Assembly: GCF_009933255.1 (NCBI RefSeq)
Contig: NZ_MAEI01000024.1
Span: 1-38,591, forward strand
Reading direction: 5' to 3'
DNA length: 38,591 bases
From: Enterococcus diestrammenae
Lineage (GTDB): Bacteria; Bacillota; Bacilli; Lactobacillales; Enterococcaceae
The notes under the pieces are model-generated. The model was not told the origin of the DNA. It ran no database searches and saw only the letters and a list, made by a program, of their open reading frames with translations. The translations under genes and the position numbers were made by a program. This document shows positions 26,878 through 35,071 of the stretch, in pieces. The first letter of the stretch is position 1. The number at the start of each line of letters is the position of its first letter.

Positions 26878-26891
26878 ATAAAACGCTTGCA
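26878..26891 (+). promoter_or_regulatory. Catabolite-responsive element (cre) at the treP promoter
   Basis: ATAAAACGCTTGCA matches 12 of 14 positions of the CcpA site TGWAARCGYTWNCW and overlaps the -35 element of treP, so CcpA should repress treP when a preferred sugar is present. Confidence 0.65.
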
Positions 26892-26915
26892 TTATTTCTG
26901 GTGAGCCGTTATGAT
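26887..26915 (+). promoter_or_regulatory. treP promoter
   Basis: TTGCAT (26887-26892), 17-bp spacer, TATGAT (26910-26915). The cre overlaps the -35 and the operator lies just after the -10. The rest of the 553-bp divergent gap is AT-rich between 26740 and 26880, with nothing else I can name. Confidence 0.65.
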
Positions 26916-26927
26916 TGTCTTGTAACG

Positions 26928-26945
26928 AACTTATATATACAAGTT
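26928..26945 (+). promoter_or_regulatory. TreR-type operator at the treP promoter
   Basis: AACTTATATATACAAGTT is palindromic at 16 of 18 positions and resembles known GntR-type trehalose operators. It covers the expected start of transcription, so a bound repressor would block initiation. Confidence 0.65.
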
Positions 26946-27063
26946 TTTGAAGCGCGGGATTTGCTGAAGCTCGAAGAATAAACTTAGGGGCAGGATTAGG
27001 TTAGATCGGGGAACACTGCTAGGAACACTTCGGACACAGCGAGAAAAGAAAGGAGCCTGAGAA

Positions 27064-29070
27064 ATGGGCAAGTATCAACAAGATGCGGAAAAGCTGTTAC
27101 AGGAGATTGGTGGGAAGGAAAATATTGCGGCAGTCACTCATTGTGCTACACGGATGCGTTTTGTCTTAAACGACGAGAGTAAAGCCAATGAAAAAGCTAT
27201 TGAGAATATTCCCAGTGTAAAGGGAATGTTTACCAATGCTGGTCAATTTCAGGTCATTATCGGAAACGATGTCCCCTCATTTTATAACGATTTTACGGCA
27301 GTATCGGGAATTGAAGGGGTTTCCAAAGAACAGAGTAAGGCAGTTGCCAAACAAAATCAAAACTTAGTGCAAAAAGCCATTGGAACTTTGGCAGAAATCT
27401 TTACGCCTTTATTACCAGCAATCATCATCGGGGGGCTTATGCTTGGTTTCCGAAACTTTCTCGAAGGGGTACCATTGGGCTTTTTGGGGGATCAAACCAT
27501 CACACAAGCTTCCACTTTCTGGAATGGTGTCAATAGCTTCTTGTGGTTACCTTGTGAGGCGATCTTCCACTTCTTACCAGTCGGGATTACCTGGTCGATT
27601 ACTCGTAAGATGGGAACGACGCAAATTTTGGGGATTGTGTTAGGGATTACCTTAGTATCTCCTCAATTGCTCAATGCCTATGCCGTAAATGGGACGAGTG
27701 CTGCGGACATTGCGGCTAACTGGACATGGGATTTTGGCTTCTTTACTGTTGATAAGATCGGTTACCAAGCGCAAGTAATTCCGGCGATGTTGGCTGGTTT
27801 CTTACTCGTTTACTTGGAACGCTTCTTTAGGAAACATATTCCTGAAGCGGTGGCGATGATCTTTGTTCCATTGTTCTCTTTATTACCGACGATTATTGCG
27901 GCTCACGTGTTATTAGGCCCAGTTGGTTGGAAGATTGGTTCGGGGATTTCTTATGTGGTAAATGCTGGCTTGTCATCTTCCTTCAACTGGTTGTTTGGTC
28001 TCGTCTTTGGGGCTTTGTACTCACCACTCGTTATTACCGGGCTACATCACACCACGCTAGCGATTGACCAACAGTTGGTTTCAGATTTTGGAACGACAAA
28101 CTTATGGCCAATGATTATGTTATCAAATATTGCTCAAGGGACGGCGGTATTAGCGATTTATTTCCAACACAAAGGCAATAAAAAAGAGGAACAAGTTTCG
28201 GTTCCCGCAACAATCTCTGCCTATCTCGGGGTTACCGAACCAGCGATGTTTGGGATTAACTTGAAATACGTATACCCATTTGTGGCAGCCATGATTGGTT
28301 CTTCCATCGGTGGGATGCTAATCACGGTTACCAATAGTCGGGCACTGGGGATCGGTGTCGGGGGACTACCTGGTCTTTTGTCTTTCCCACTTAAGAGTTA
28401 TCCTTGGACGATTGTTTCGATGGTCGTAACCATGGTAATCACCTTCATCATGACTTATATTTTACGTCAAGTGAAGGCATTGAACAAAATTGAACCAGCG
28501 CTTGATGATGATGATCTGTCAGATTTGGCAACAGTGGGAGCTGGTGTTGGGGCAAGTGCACCAGCAGCCGTGACAGCCAGTGTCATGGATAAGGGCACCG
28601 GGACTGTGACAGAAGAAATGATCTATGCCCCCGTTGCCGGTGAAGTGATTGCTATCGATCAAGTCAACGACCCAGTCTTTTCTAAAAAAATGATGGGAGA
28701 TGGTTTTGCAATCCGCCCTACAGCCAATGAAATCTATGCCCCGGTCTATGGGAAAGTTGTCAGCGTCTTTGAGACAAAACATGCAATCGGTATTACGACT
28801 GCTACAGGCGCTGAAGTCTTAGTCCACATGGGCTTGGATACGGTAGAGCTTAAAGGTGCCCCCTTTGATGTGAAAGTCAAAGAAGGCGATCAAGTGACAC
28901 CAGAAACCTTACTTGCTGTAATGGATTTAACCGCGGTCAAGGCTAGCGGCAAAGAAACAGATGTTTTAGTAGTCTTTACCAATGGTGAAAAAATCGACAG
29001 CGTAACATTGGATATGACTGGCGCAGTGAAAGAAAAGAGCCGGATTGGTCATGCAGAAGTTTTGAGCTAG
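27064..29070 (+). CDS. treP: Trehalose-specific PTS transporter EIIBCA
   Basis: 668 aa, all three domains fused in the order B-C-A. EIIB has phospho-cysteine C27 in THCATRMRF. EIIC covers about residues 105-480 and contains GLHHTTLAIDQQ and GVGGLPGLLSFP, typical of trehalose permeases. EIIA (about 515-668) has H573 (KHAIGI) and phospho-histidine near H588 (VLVHMG). It imports trehalose as trehalose 6-phosphate. Many trehalose permeases lack their own EIIA; this one carries it. Transcribed divergently from trePP-pgmB and controlled by an operator and a cre. AAAGGAG precedes ATG 27064. Confidence 0.93.
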   Translation: MGKYQQDAEKLLQEIGGKENIAAVTHCATRMRFVLNDESKANEKAIENIPSVKGMFTNAGQFQVIIGNDVPSFYNDFTAVSGIEGVSKEQSKAVAKQNQNLVQKAIGTLAEIFTPLLPAIIIGGLMLGFRNFLEGVPLGFLGDQTITQASTFWNGVNSFLWLPCEAIFHFLPVGITWSITRKMGTTQILGIVLGITLVSPQLLNAYAVNGTSAADIAANWTWDFGFFTVDKIGYQAQVIPAMLAGFLLVYLERFFRKHIPEAVAMIFVPLFSLLPTIIAAHVLLGPVGWKIGSGISYVVNAGLSSSFNWLFGLVFGALYSPLVITGLHHTTLAIDQQLVSDFGTTNLWPMIMLSNIAQGTAVLAIYFQHKGNKKEEQVSVPATISAYLGVTEPAMFGINLKYVYPFVAAMIGSSIGGMLITVTNSRALGIGVGGLPGLLSFPLKSYPWTIVSMVVTMVITFIMTYILRQVKALNKIEPALDDDDLSDLATVGAGVGASAPAAVTASVMDKGTGTVTEEMIYAPVAGEVIAIDQVNDPVFSKKMMGDGFAIRPTANEIYAPVYGKVVSVFETKHAIGITTATGAEVLVHMGLDTVELKGAPFDVKVKEGDQVTPETLLAVMDLTAVKASGKETDVLVVFTNGEKIDSVTLDMTGAVKEKSRIGHAEVLS

Positions 29071-29097
29071 GGTAGAAAAGAACATCATTTTCGATAA

Positions 29098-29145
29098 AAA
29101 ATGACAAACAACCGCAAACCGTGAGAAATGGCTTGCGGTTGTTTG
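29098..29145. terminator. Hairpin between convergent treP and the UvrC-like gene
   Basis: CAAACAACCGCAA (29105-29117) pairs perfectly with TTGCGGTTGTTTG (29133-29145). On the minus strand the stem is followed by TCATTTTTT, so it best terminates the minus-strand gene; the plus-strand side has no T-run. Confidence 0.65.
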
Positions 29146-29178
29146 CGTAGTTGAAGTATCTACAAACGTGAACCGATA

Positions 29179-30150
29179 CTATACTTGGTGGTATTTCAAA
29201 TAGCTTATCAGAATATCTTGAGGATCTACATCTTTTTTGGTGAGTTGTGGTGGAGCCGAAAGCGGCGCTATATCGAAGGACACTGGTGTTGCTAGTGGGA
29301 TTACGCGACTTGTCAATAGCTGACCATGACTGATGTAATAAACCTTCTTTTGTTTTGGATCTCTCTCAAGCGGGGTCCACCAAAGTAGTCGTTTCTTAGC
29401 GATAAATTGCTGATGTTCTTGTATGTAACGATAGAAATATTGCGCTTGTTCTAAATGTTGCTGAAGTTGTGCAGCATTCTCAAAATTCAGTTGTTCGGCA
29501 CTGGCAGTCATCCGTGCTTCTAGCTCTCGAAAAACGGTTGTTTCATTGCCTAAGAAAAACTGGTTTACCTGATAGAGACGTTCCGACAAGGGGCGCTGGG
29601 TCATTTGAGGCAGTTGTCGTTGCACGGCGAGACTGGTCAACGGATTGACTCCTGGTAATAGATAAGTGTCCTGCAATGTTTCAATCAATGACGGTAATTT
29701 TTTATACTGGCGAAAGGGTCCAAGTATTAGGGAGGTCTGCAAGGTGGACTCTCTCGATATGTTTGCCATTAATCCACCCACTGCTGACGTATCTGTTGGC
29801 TCCAGGTCGGTGATCAACACCGGTCCAGTAGCAGTCAATTTAACATAACAATAGTTGAGGTGGCTGTTCATCATGCGATTATAAAGAGGATGGTGCTCTT
29901 GAATCAGCTGGCATTCCAATAATAAGGCATCCAGTTCGGTATCCACAATCTGCCAATCAAGATCCGCGATATTCCAGACCATTCGCAACACTTTTTTTGA
30001 ATGCTGCGCGTTATGATGGAAATACGAACGCACCCGATTTTTGAGATTTTTCGCTTTCCCAACATACAAAATATCCCCATGGGCATCTTTCATCAGGTAA
30101 ATTCCGGGCGCTTCCGGGAGTTGTTGGAGTTTTGCTTGAATTGTCTTCAT
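29179..30150 (-). CDS. UvrC-like GIY-YIG nuclease lacking the second nuclease domain
   Basis: 323 aa. The N-terminal GIY-YIG domain resembles that of excinuclease UvrC (LPEAPGIYLMKDAHGDILYVGKAKNLKNRVRSYF, from about residue 8). A short UVR-type motif follows (EQLNFENAAQLQQHLEQ, about 215-231). The C-terminal endonuclease V/RNase H-like and HhH domains of full UvrC are absent. It therefore resembles E. coli Cho and may make a single incision in repair. ATG 30150 is chosen by alignment to UvrC; no ribosome site is visible, and a GTG at 30243 would add 31 residues. It is a stand-alone gene with a 13-bp palindrome 42-71 nt upstream. Confidence 0.78.
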   Translation of the reverse strand: MKTIQAKLQQLPEAPGIYLMKDAHGDILYVGKAKNLKNRVRSYFHHNAQHSKKVLRMVWNIADLDWQIVDTELDALLLECQLIQEHHPLYNRMMNSHLNYCYVKLTATGPVLITDLEPTDTSAVGGLMANISRESTLQTSLILGPFRQYKKLPSLIETLQDTYLLPGVNPLTSLAVQRQLPQMTQRPLSERLYQVNQFFLGNETTVFRELEARMTASAEQLNFENAAQLQQHLEQAQYFYRYIQEHQQFIAKKRLLWWTPLERDPKQKKVYYISHGQLLTSRVIPLATPVSFDIAPLSAPPQLTKKDVDPQDILISYLKYHQV

Positions 30151-30191
30151 GAGGGGAAGGTAACAGAAAATGGGGCGGTTGGCAAGATAAG

Positions 30192-30221
30192 TTGATGTTT
30201 TTAAAGAATTAAAAACATCAA
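30192..30221 (-). other. Perfect palindromic repeat upstream of the UvrC-like gene
   Basis: TTGATGTTTTTAA (30192-30204) and TTAAAAACATCAA (30209-30221) form a 13-bp perfect inverted repeat with a 4-nt loop. No U-run follows on either strand. It is not a LexA box; it could be an operator for an unknown regulator or an RNA leader stem. Confidence 0.5.
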
Positions 30222-30309
30222 AGTTGCGTTTTGACAGTCCCACTTCCCTCGATAGACTCCGCAGTTTTTCTGGACGAGCTAGCAGTTGATGTCAAGATGT
30301 CACTAAGCA

Positions 30310-30350
30310 AGCAAAATCCCCATCACTTAAAAAGCGATGGGGATTTTGCT
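30310..30350 (-). terminator. hsp20 terminator
   Basis: AGCAAAATCCCCATC (30310-30324) pairs perfectly over 15 bp with GATGGGGATTTTGCT (30336-30350). It lies 40 nt past the hsp20 stop; the U-rich part is in the 3' arm. Confidence 0.7.
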
Positions 30351-30389
30351 GTTGGTGGTGAATAGTTTATGGACCGTATGTTAGGTAGC

Positions 30390-30797
30390 TTACTGAACAG
30401 TAATAATTTTGCCAGTAGTGAGGTTAGGGGTTCTCTTGGGCAATCTTAGCAGTAAGACGCCGTTTTCGTATTTAGCGGTAATCTCTTCAGCAACGATGTT
30501 TTTAATGGCGAAGCTGCGTTGGAAGCTGGCAGTGGCGCGTTCTCGGCGAAGATAGTGCCCGTCATCAGTGTCGTTCTCAGTAAAATTTTGAGTGGCGGAG
30601 ATGGTCAGTTGCTCTGCATCATAATGAACGAGAATATTTTCTTTTGTTACACCGGGAAGATCCGCCAAAATTTCATAACGGTCTGGATATTCTTTGATGT
30701 CTGTAGCAATTTGGCGATCTTGCCAAAAATGATTCATGGTGCGACCGCTGAGTTCTTCACTAGCACCTTGTAAATTTTTCGGTATCCTATCGGTCAT
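30390..30797 (-). CDS. Small heat shock protein (Hsp20/alpha-crystallin family)
   Basis: 135-aa holdase chaperone that binds unfolding proteins without ATP. The alpha-crystallin domain spans about residues 30-125 (ATDIKEYPDRYEILADLPGVTKENI...), ending with YENGVLLLRLPK. ATG 30797 has GAGGA 6 nt upstream; a GTG at 30800 is the next possible start. It is transcribed alone. I see no CIRCE element and no clear CtsR heptad repeat, so its heat control is unclear. Confidence 0.93.
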   Translation of the reverse strand: MTDRIPKNLQGASEELSGRTMNHFWQDRQIATDIKEYPDRYEILADLPGVTKENILVHYDAEQLTISATQNFTENDTDDGHYLRRERATASFQRSFAIKNIVAEEITAKYENGVLLLRLPKRTPNLTTGKIITVQ

Positions 30798-30827
30798 CAC
30801 TAGTCCTCGTTTCTGTCTTTTCTCTTT

Positions 30828-30856
30828 ATTGTAAGAGTCGGGGGAGGGTTAGGCAA
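30828..30856 (-). promoter_or_regulatory. hsp20 promoter
   Basis: On the minus strand TTGCCT (30851-30856), 17-bp spacer, TACAAT (30828-30833), giving a leader of about 25 nt. Confidence 0.65.
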
Positions 30857-30997
30857 CTGAAATGAAGTGATTTGCGGGTGAAGCTAGCAAGAATAGTTTT
30901 TTCTTAAACTTTGGCTGTTGCGGCTGAAATAGCAGGCCTCTTTTCTTATACAATTTTCGTTCCCAGCTGTGGAAAAGGTGCTAGAAATCATGGTTTA

Positions 30998-31006
30998 TGA
31001 TAGAAT
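30998..31006 (+). promoter_or_regulatory. Possible extended -10 promoter of ispE
   Basis: TGATAGAAT fits TGn-TAGAAT. It would give a leader of about 220 nt before ispE. No good -35 is seen. Confidence 0.4.
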
Positions 31007-31139
31007 CTAGGCAACTATTATGTGAAGAAGGAGTGTACGGACCAGCATTTCGGTCCAAACCGATGCCTTCGCAGCAGCTGTCTGACTGCATGCGGCCTTT
31101 CACCATCGTGATTTAGGCGACCACAGCGAAAAAGCGCAG

Positions 31140-31181
31140 AAACTTTGGCGAAAGCAGTCCAAAGTTTGCTTTGCATTTTTT
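31140..31181 (+). promoter_or_regulatory. Candidate transcription attenuator in the ispE leader
   Basis: Two mutually exclusive hairpins are possible. AAACTTTGG (31140-31148) pairs with CCAAAGTTT (31159-31167). Alternatively GCGAAAGCA within the first loop pairs with TGCTTTGC (31167-31174) with one bulge. The second hairpin abuts a T-run (31176-31181) as an intrinsic terminator would. It lies 50 nt before the ispE start, so it could stop or allow read-through. Further upstream GGACC/GGTCC (31040-31058) forms another stem. I do not recognise a known riboswitch. Confidence 0.45.
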
Positions 31182-31232
31182 CATTTGAAGGGCCCAATGT
31201 TGACAGCCTTTTATGAGAAAGCAGGTGAGAAG

Positions 31233-32084
31233 TTGGAAATCATCGAAAAAGCGCCAGCCAAAATCAACCTTGGCTTGGACGTACTGTATAAACGAGAAGA
31301 TGGCTATCATGAGTTGGAAATGGTCATGGCCAGTGTGGATCTGGCGGATCGCCTCACCATCACAGAACTTGCGGAAAACAAGATTGTCATCGAAACCAAC
31401 AAAGCCTTTTTACCGGTAGACAAGCGCAATAATGTCTATCAGGCGACGGCGATGTTAAAGGAACGCTATGGCATTCAGCAAGGTGTTAAAATCGACATTC
31501 ACAAGCAAATCCCCGTGGCAGCAGGATTAGGTGGGGGTAGTTCAGATACAGCAGCCGTTTTACGAGGCTTAAACCGTCTGTGGCAACTCGATTTGTCGCC
31601 AGAGGAGCTGATTGATATCGGCGTCAAAATTGGAACCGATGTCCCTTATTGTCTTTATGGTCACACGGCTTATATCAGTGGCAAAGGGGAACAAGTCCAG
31701 CTGATGGTTCCCATGCCTCAGTGCTGGGTCGTATTGGTAAAACCCAAAATCAGTGTTTCCACCCGCACAGTCTTTCCTGAAGTGGATGTGGATCATATCA
31801 GCCATCCGGATATTGCTGCTTTACGTAGAGCCATTGAAGCTGACGATTACGGCGCCATGATTCGCCAAATGGGCAATAGCCTAGAAGACATTACCATCCA
31901 GCGCCATCCTGTCATCCAACAAATCAAAGACCGGATGATGAAATACGGTGCGGACGTCGCCCTTATGAGTGGCAGTGGCCCTACCGTTTTTGCTCTGTGC
32001 CAACAACATTCCCGAGCACAACGGATTTACAATGGGCTGAAGGGCTTTTGTGAAGAAGTCTATTTGGTCAGGACGTTGAAGTGA
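31233..32084 (+). CDS. ispE: 4-diphosphocytidyl-2-C-methyl-D-erythritol kinase
   Basis: GHMP kinase of the non-mevalonate isoprenoid pathway: phosphorylates CDP-methylerythritol with ATP. The N-terminal substrate motif is EKAPAKINLGLDVL, the ATP loop is PVAAGLGGGSSDTAA, and the third GHMP motif is LMSGSGPTVFAL. The TTG at 31233 gives 283 aa, the usual length, and AGGTG lies a few nt upstream; the frame is open back to 31185 but without a better start. In organisms such as E. faecalis that use the mevalonate route, an isolated ispE has been noted; the rest of the pathway is not in this window. Confidence 0.92.
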   Translation: MEIIEKAPAKINLGLDVLYKREDGYHELEMVMASVDLADRLTITELAENKIVIETNKAFLPVDKRNNVYQATAMLKERYGIQQGVKIDIHKQIPVAAGLGGGSSDTAAVLRGLNRLWQLDLSPEELIDIGVKIGTDVPYCLYGHTAYISGKGEQVQLMVPMPQCWVVLVKPKISVSTRTVFPEVDVDHISHPDIAALRRAIEADDYGAMIRQMGNSLEDITIQRHPVIQQIKDRMMKYGADVALMSGSGPTVFALCQQHSRAQRIYNGLKGFCEEVYLVRTLK

Positions 32085-32089
32085 CGGTG

Positions 32090-32114
32090 ATAAATGAGTT
32101 GATCACTCGTTTAT
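32090..32114 (+). terminator. Weak terminator-like hairpin after ispE
   Basis: ATAAATGAGT (32090-32099) pairs with ACTCGTTTAT (32105-32114) with one G-T pair. The T-run is poor, so termination is uncertain. Confidence 0.45.
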
Positions 32115-32190
32115 TAGTAAATTTTGCTTCCTTTAATTAAACATTAGCACGCCTTCATATGAACAACAAATCCTATAAAATCAGCCTTTA

Positions 32191-32240
32191 TTACGATTTA
32201 CGATGAAAATCACGCTTCAAATCGGAAACTTTACGTTTTC
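32191..32240 (+). promoter_or_regulatory. Zur-like half-site and imperfect Zur box upstream of the adcA promoter
   Basis: TTACGATTTA at 32191-32200 is a good half-site. CAAATCGGAA...TTTACGTTTT (32218-32238) is an imperfect full site. Both resemble the Bacillus Zur box (AAATCGTAAT...TTACGATTT). Confidence 0.5.
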
Positions 32241-32242
32241 GG

Positions 32243-32271
32243 TTGACGGGTGATTTTTTCTTTGGTAAATT
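32243..32271 (+). promoter_or_regulatory. adcA promoter
   Basis: TTGACG (32243-32248), 17-bp spacer, TAAATT (32266-32271). Zur-like sites lie on both sides. Confidence 0.5.
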
Positions 32272-32282
32272 GATTCAGGAAA

Positions 32283-32304
32283 CAAATCGGAATTTTACGA
32301 TTTG
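32283..32304 (+). promoter_or_regulatory. Zur box at the adcA start of transcription
   Basis: The arms CAAATCGGAA and TTACGATTTG are near-perfect inverted copies (9 of 10) separated by 2 nt, closely matching the Zur consensus. It directly follows the predicted transcription start. No AdcR-type TTAACNNGTTAA is seen. Confidence 0.7.
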
Positions 32305-32378
32305 CATAGATTTTGCAACTGAAGAAATTATTTTGGATAGTCACTGATAGTGCAAGTAAAGGAAATGAGGCTTATGGA

Positions 32379-33338
32379 ATGAAGAAATTTTTTTTGACAG
32401 CTGGCATTGTAGCTAGCGGGTTATTGCTAGCTGCTTGCGGCAATGAGAATGGTGCAGGTGATACGTCACAAGACTCGGGCAAAATCCAGGCAGTAGCGAC
32501 TTTTTACCCAATGTATGAATTTACGAAAGAAGTATTAGGGGATACAGGGGAGGTTTCCTTGCTGGTGACGGCGGGAACGGAGCCTCACGACTATGAGCCT
32601 AGCGCCAAGGATATGGCGGAGATTAGTGATGCAGATGTCTTTGTTTACAATTCGGAAGCCTTCGAAACTTGGGTGGAAAATTTGACCGATAACTTGAATG
32701 AAGACAAAATCCTTGTGGTAGAAGCTGCCGATGAGATTGAGTTGTTGACGACGGCTGAAGAAGACCATGACCACGAGGCAGAAGCCGAAACAGGCGAGGA
32801 TGGTCATGATCATGCGGGAGTAGATCCCCACGTTTGGACCGATCCTTTGATGGCAGTGAAGGAAGTTCAGGAGATTGCGCAAGAGTTGGGTGAGAAATAT
32901 CCAGATCAAAAGGCGACTTTTGAAAAAAATGCGCAAAACTACATTGCCAAATTGGAAAAACTAGATGCGGATTATCAGGCAGCCTTCAAGAATGCCAAGA
33001 ATAAAACCTTCTTGGTACAACATGCGGCCTTTGGTTATTTAGCTCATCAATATGGCTTGACGCAAGAATCGATTGCCGGCTTGTCTCCGGATCAAGAACC
33101 GACGCCAGCTCGGTTGGCAGAGTTGAAACATTTCGTGGAAGAGCATGATGTTTCGGTGATTTATTTTGAAGAAAATGCCAATTCCAAAGTAGCGGAGACA
33201 CTTTCCACGGAAACTGGCGTCGAATTAGCGGTGCTTAATCCGCTAGAAAGTCTTACCAATGACCAAATAAAAGCCGGTGAAACCTATCTTTCAGTGATGG
33301 AAGACAATCTGGCGGCATTGCAAAAGAGTATCAAATAA
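32379..33338 (+). CDS. adcA: Zinc-binding lipoprotein of the zinc ABC importer
   Basis: 319 aa, cluster A-I (ZnuA/AdcA type) substrate-binding protein anchored outside the membrane. The signal peptide ends in the lipobox LLAAC with lipidated C20. A His/Asp/Glu-rich loop at about residues 130-150 (DHDHEAEAETGEDGHDHAG) is characteristic of zinc rather than manganese binders; HVWTDP follows. The C-terminal lipocalin-like ZinT domain of long AdcA proteins is absent. ATG 32379 has GAGG 8 nt upstream; the frame is open upstream to 32313. First gene of the zinc locus, with Zur-like operators in front. Confidence 0.92.
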   Translation: MKKFFLTAGIVASGLLLAACGNENGAGDTSQDSGKIQAVATFYPMYEFTKEVLGDTGEVSLLVTAGTEPHDYEPSAKDMAEISDADVFVYNSEAFETWVENLTDNLNEDKILVVEAADEIELLTTAEEDHDHEAEAETGEDGHDHAGVDPHVWTDPLMAVKEVQEIAQELGEKYPDQKATFEKNAQNYIAKLEKLDADYQAAFKNAKNKTFLVQHAAFGYLAHQYGLTQESIAGLSPDQEPTPARLAELKHFVEEHDVSVIYFEENANSKVAETLSTETGVELAVLNPLESLTNDQIKAGETYLSVMEDNLAALQKSIK

Positions 33339-33412
33339 GGCGATTTGACGAGGGACTACTCGCATCACGCAAAAGGGCAACTTTTGCCAAAAAGAGCGGG
33401 AAGATGCTACAC

Positions 33413-33449
33413 TCAAAGAACCAAGACAGATGAAGTCTTGGTTCTTTGA
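33413..33449 (+). terminator. 15-bp perfect hairpin between adcA and adcC
   Basis: TCAAAGAACCAAGAC (33413-33427) pairs perfectly with GTCTTGGTTCTTTGA (33435-33449); loop of 7 nt. The following sequence (AATGTTTTAG) is only weakly T-rich. It may reduce read-through so that more binding protein than transporter is made, or protect the adcA 3' end. Confidence 0.6.
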
Positions 33450-33524
33450 AATGTTTTAGTAGCTTCAATGAATTAGTAGTCTATGACAGTGCAAGAATCA
33501 TTTTTTATATAAGAAAGGCGGTGC

Positions 33525-34208
33525 GTGGTGCACTATATCGATGTGTCAAACCTGACTTTTTATTACGATGAAGAGCCGGTTTTAGAAAATATTTCTTATC
33601 AAGTGTACGCTGGTGAATTTGTGATTCTCACTGGTGAAAATGGCGCGGCTAAATCTACTTTGATCAAGGCGACGATGGGGTTGCTGAAGCCGACAAAGGG
33701 CACAGTGACCTTAGCAAAAACGAATGTAGAGGGAGAAAAAATCAGTATTGGTTATATTCCTCAGCAAGTGGCTTCCTTCAACGCTGGCTTTCCCAGCACG
33801 GTTTTGGAGTTGGTACAGTCAGGGCGCTATCCTCGAGGACGTTGGTTCAAAAGACTGAACAAAAAAGATCAGGAGCATGTGCGCCGAGCTTTGGAGGCAG
33901 TCGGTATGTGGGAAATGCGCCACAAACGTATCGGTGAGCTATCTGGTGGCCAAAAACAGCGGATTAGTTTAGCTCGCTTATTTGCTACCGATCCGGATTT
34001 ATTTATTTTAGATGAGCCAACTACTGGGATGGATGAAGAAAGCCGTAACAAGTTTTACAAGTTATTACGACACAATGCTCATGAACATGGTAAGGGGATT
34101 TTGATGATCACCCATGACCATGAAGATATCAAAAATTACGCTGATCGGCAGATTCGGTTGGTGCGGAAGGAGGATTCGCCATGGCGTTGTTTTCATATGA
34201 ATTCATGA
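33525..34208 (+). CDS. adcC: Zinc ABC transporter ATP-binding protein
   Basis: 227-aa ATPase of the zinc importer. Walker A reads GENGAAKST (37-45), with alanine in place of the usual second glycine before lysine. The signature LSGGQKQR, Walker B LFILDEP and switch histidine ITHDH are intact. The start is GTG at 33525 (or the next GTG, 33528) following an AAAGGCGG-type site. It overlaps adcB by 28 nt. Energises import of zinc captured by AdcA. Confidence 0.93.
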   Translation: MVHYIDVSNLTFYYDEEPVLENISYQVYAGEFVILTGENGAAKSTLIKATMGLLKPTKGTVTLAKTNVEGEKISIGYIPQQVASFNAGFPSTVLELVQSGRYPRGRWFKRLNKKDQEHVRRALEAVGMWEMRHKRIGELSGGQKQRISLARLFATDPDLFILDEPTTGMDEESRNKFYKLLRHNAHEHGKGILMITHDHEDIKNYADRQIRLVRKEDSPWRCFHMNS

Positions 34209-35011
34209 TCAAAGCCTTATGGGCAGTGGTTTTCATTGCGGGGATTGCACCGATGTTAGGCGTCTTTTTGGTGATCCGGCGACAGTCGTTGATGGCGGAT
34301 ACCTTATCTCATGTCTCCTTAGCCGGGGTAGCTTTGGGTTTTTTCCTCAATCTCGACCCTAGTTTGACGACTTTGGCTGTGGTAGTAGTGGCGGCGATTG
34401 TGATGGAGTATTTGCGTTCCATGTATCGCACCTATTCAGAAATTTCTATCGCAATTTTGATGGCTGGCGGCTTGGCACTGGCCTTGGTGCTGATGAATTT
34501 GACGCCGGGCAATTCTGCCACCAGCATCCAGTCTTATCTATTTGGCTCGATTGTTACGATCACCACGAGTCAGGTAGTGACCTTGGCCGTACTGTTCGTA
34601 GTGACTTTAGTGGCATTTTTATTGTTCAAACGACCGATGTATGTGCTGACCTTTGATGAAGAGGTCGCTCACGTAGATGGTCTGCCAGTACGCTGGATGT
34701 CTATGGCTTTCAATGTACTCACCGGAGTGGCGATAGCGGTAATGATTCCGATTGCTGGAGCGCTGTTGATATCTGCAATCATGGTTTTACCAGCGGCCAT
34801 TAGCATGCGCTTAGGGAAAAGTTTCAATGCGGTCCTCTTTATTAGCATACTAGTTGGTTTGGTGGGGATGACTAGTGGCTTAGTGAGTTCCTTTTATCTC
34901 AACTCACCTCCAGCTGCGACGATTACGTTAGTTTTTATCGCCTTATTCTTAGTGGTAAATTTGGTGAAACGACTACTAGTCGCTGTACAACGAGGACAAC
35001 GAAATCGTTAA
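34181..35011 (+). CDS. adcB: Zinc ABC transporter permease
   Basis: 276-aa membrane permease of the ABC-3 family with about eight hydrophobic segments. The segment [22 protein letters not shown] is the family hallmark of manganese/zinc permeases. It overlaps the end of adcC, with GGAGG before ATG 34181, so the two are translated together. It forms the membrane channel for zinc with AdcC. Ends before a strong terminator. Confidence 0.94.
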   Translation: MALFSYEFMIKALWAVVFIAGIAPMLGVFLVIRRQSLMADTLSHVSLAGVALGFFLNLDPSLTTLAVVVVAAIVMEYLRSMYRTYSEISIAILMAGGLALALVLMNLTPGNSATSIQSYLFGSIVTITTSQVVTLAVLFVVTLVAFLLFKRPMYVLTFDEEVAHVDGLPVRWMSMAFNVLTGVAIAVMIPIAGALLISAIMVLPAAISMRLGKSFNAVLFISILVGLVGMTSGLVSSFYLNSPPAATITLVFIALFLVVNLVKRLLVAVQRGQRNR

Positions 35012-35027
35012 TAGATATGACAACGAA

Positions 35028-35071
35028 ACAACTTACGAGAATTCTGTGGCATTTTCGTGAGTTGTTTTTTT
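35028..35071 (+). terminator. Terminator of the zinc operon
   Basis: ACAACTTACGA (35028-35038) pairs with TCGTGAGTTGT (35055-35065), one G-T pair, then a run of seven Ts. Confidence 0.85.

Noticed and set aside
31185..31232. Upstream start for ispE (TTG 31185 or ATG 31197)
   Set aside because: Would add 12-16 residues not expected in IspE and overlaps the sequence just after the terminator-like T-run; TTG 31233 has an AGGTG site and gives the standard length.
33633..33659. AdcC Walker A with alanine before lysine (GENGAAKST) as a sign of a dead ATPase
   Set aside because: All other ATPase motifs are intact, and I believe this variant occurs in related zinc importers, so inactivity is not supported.
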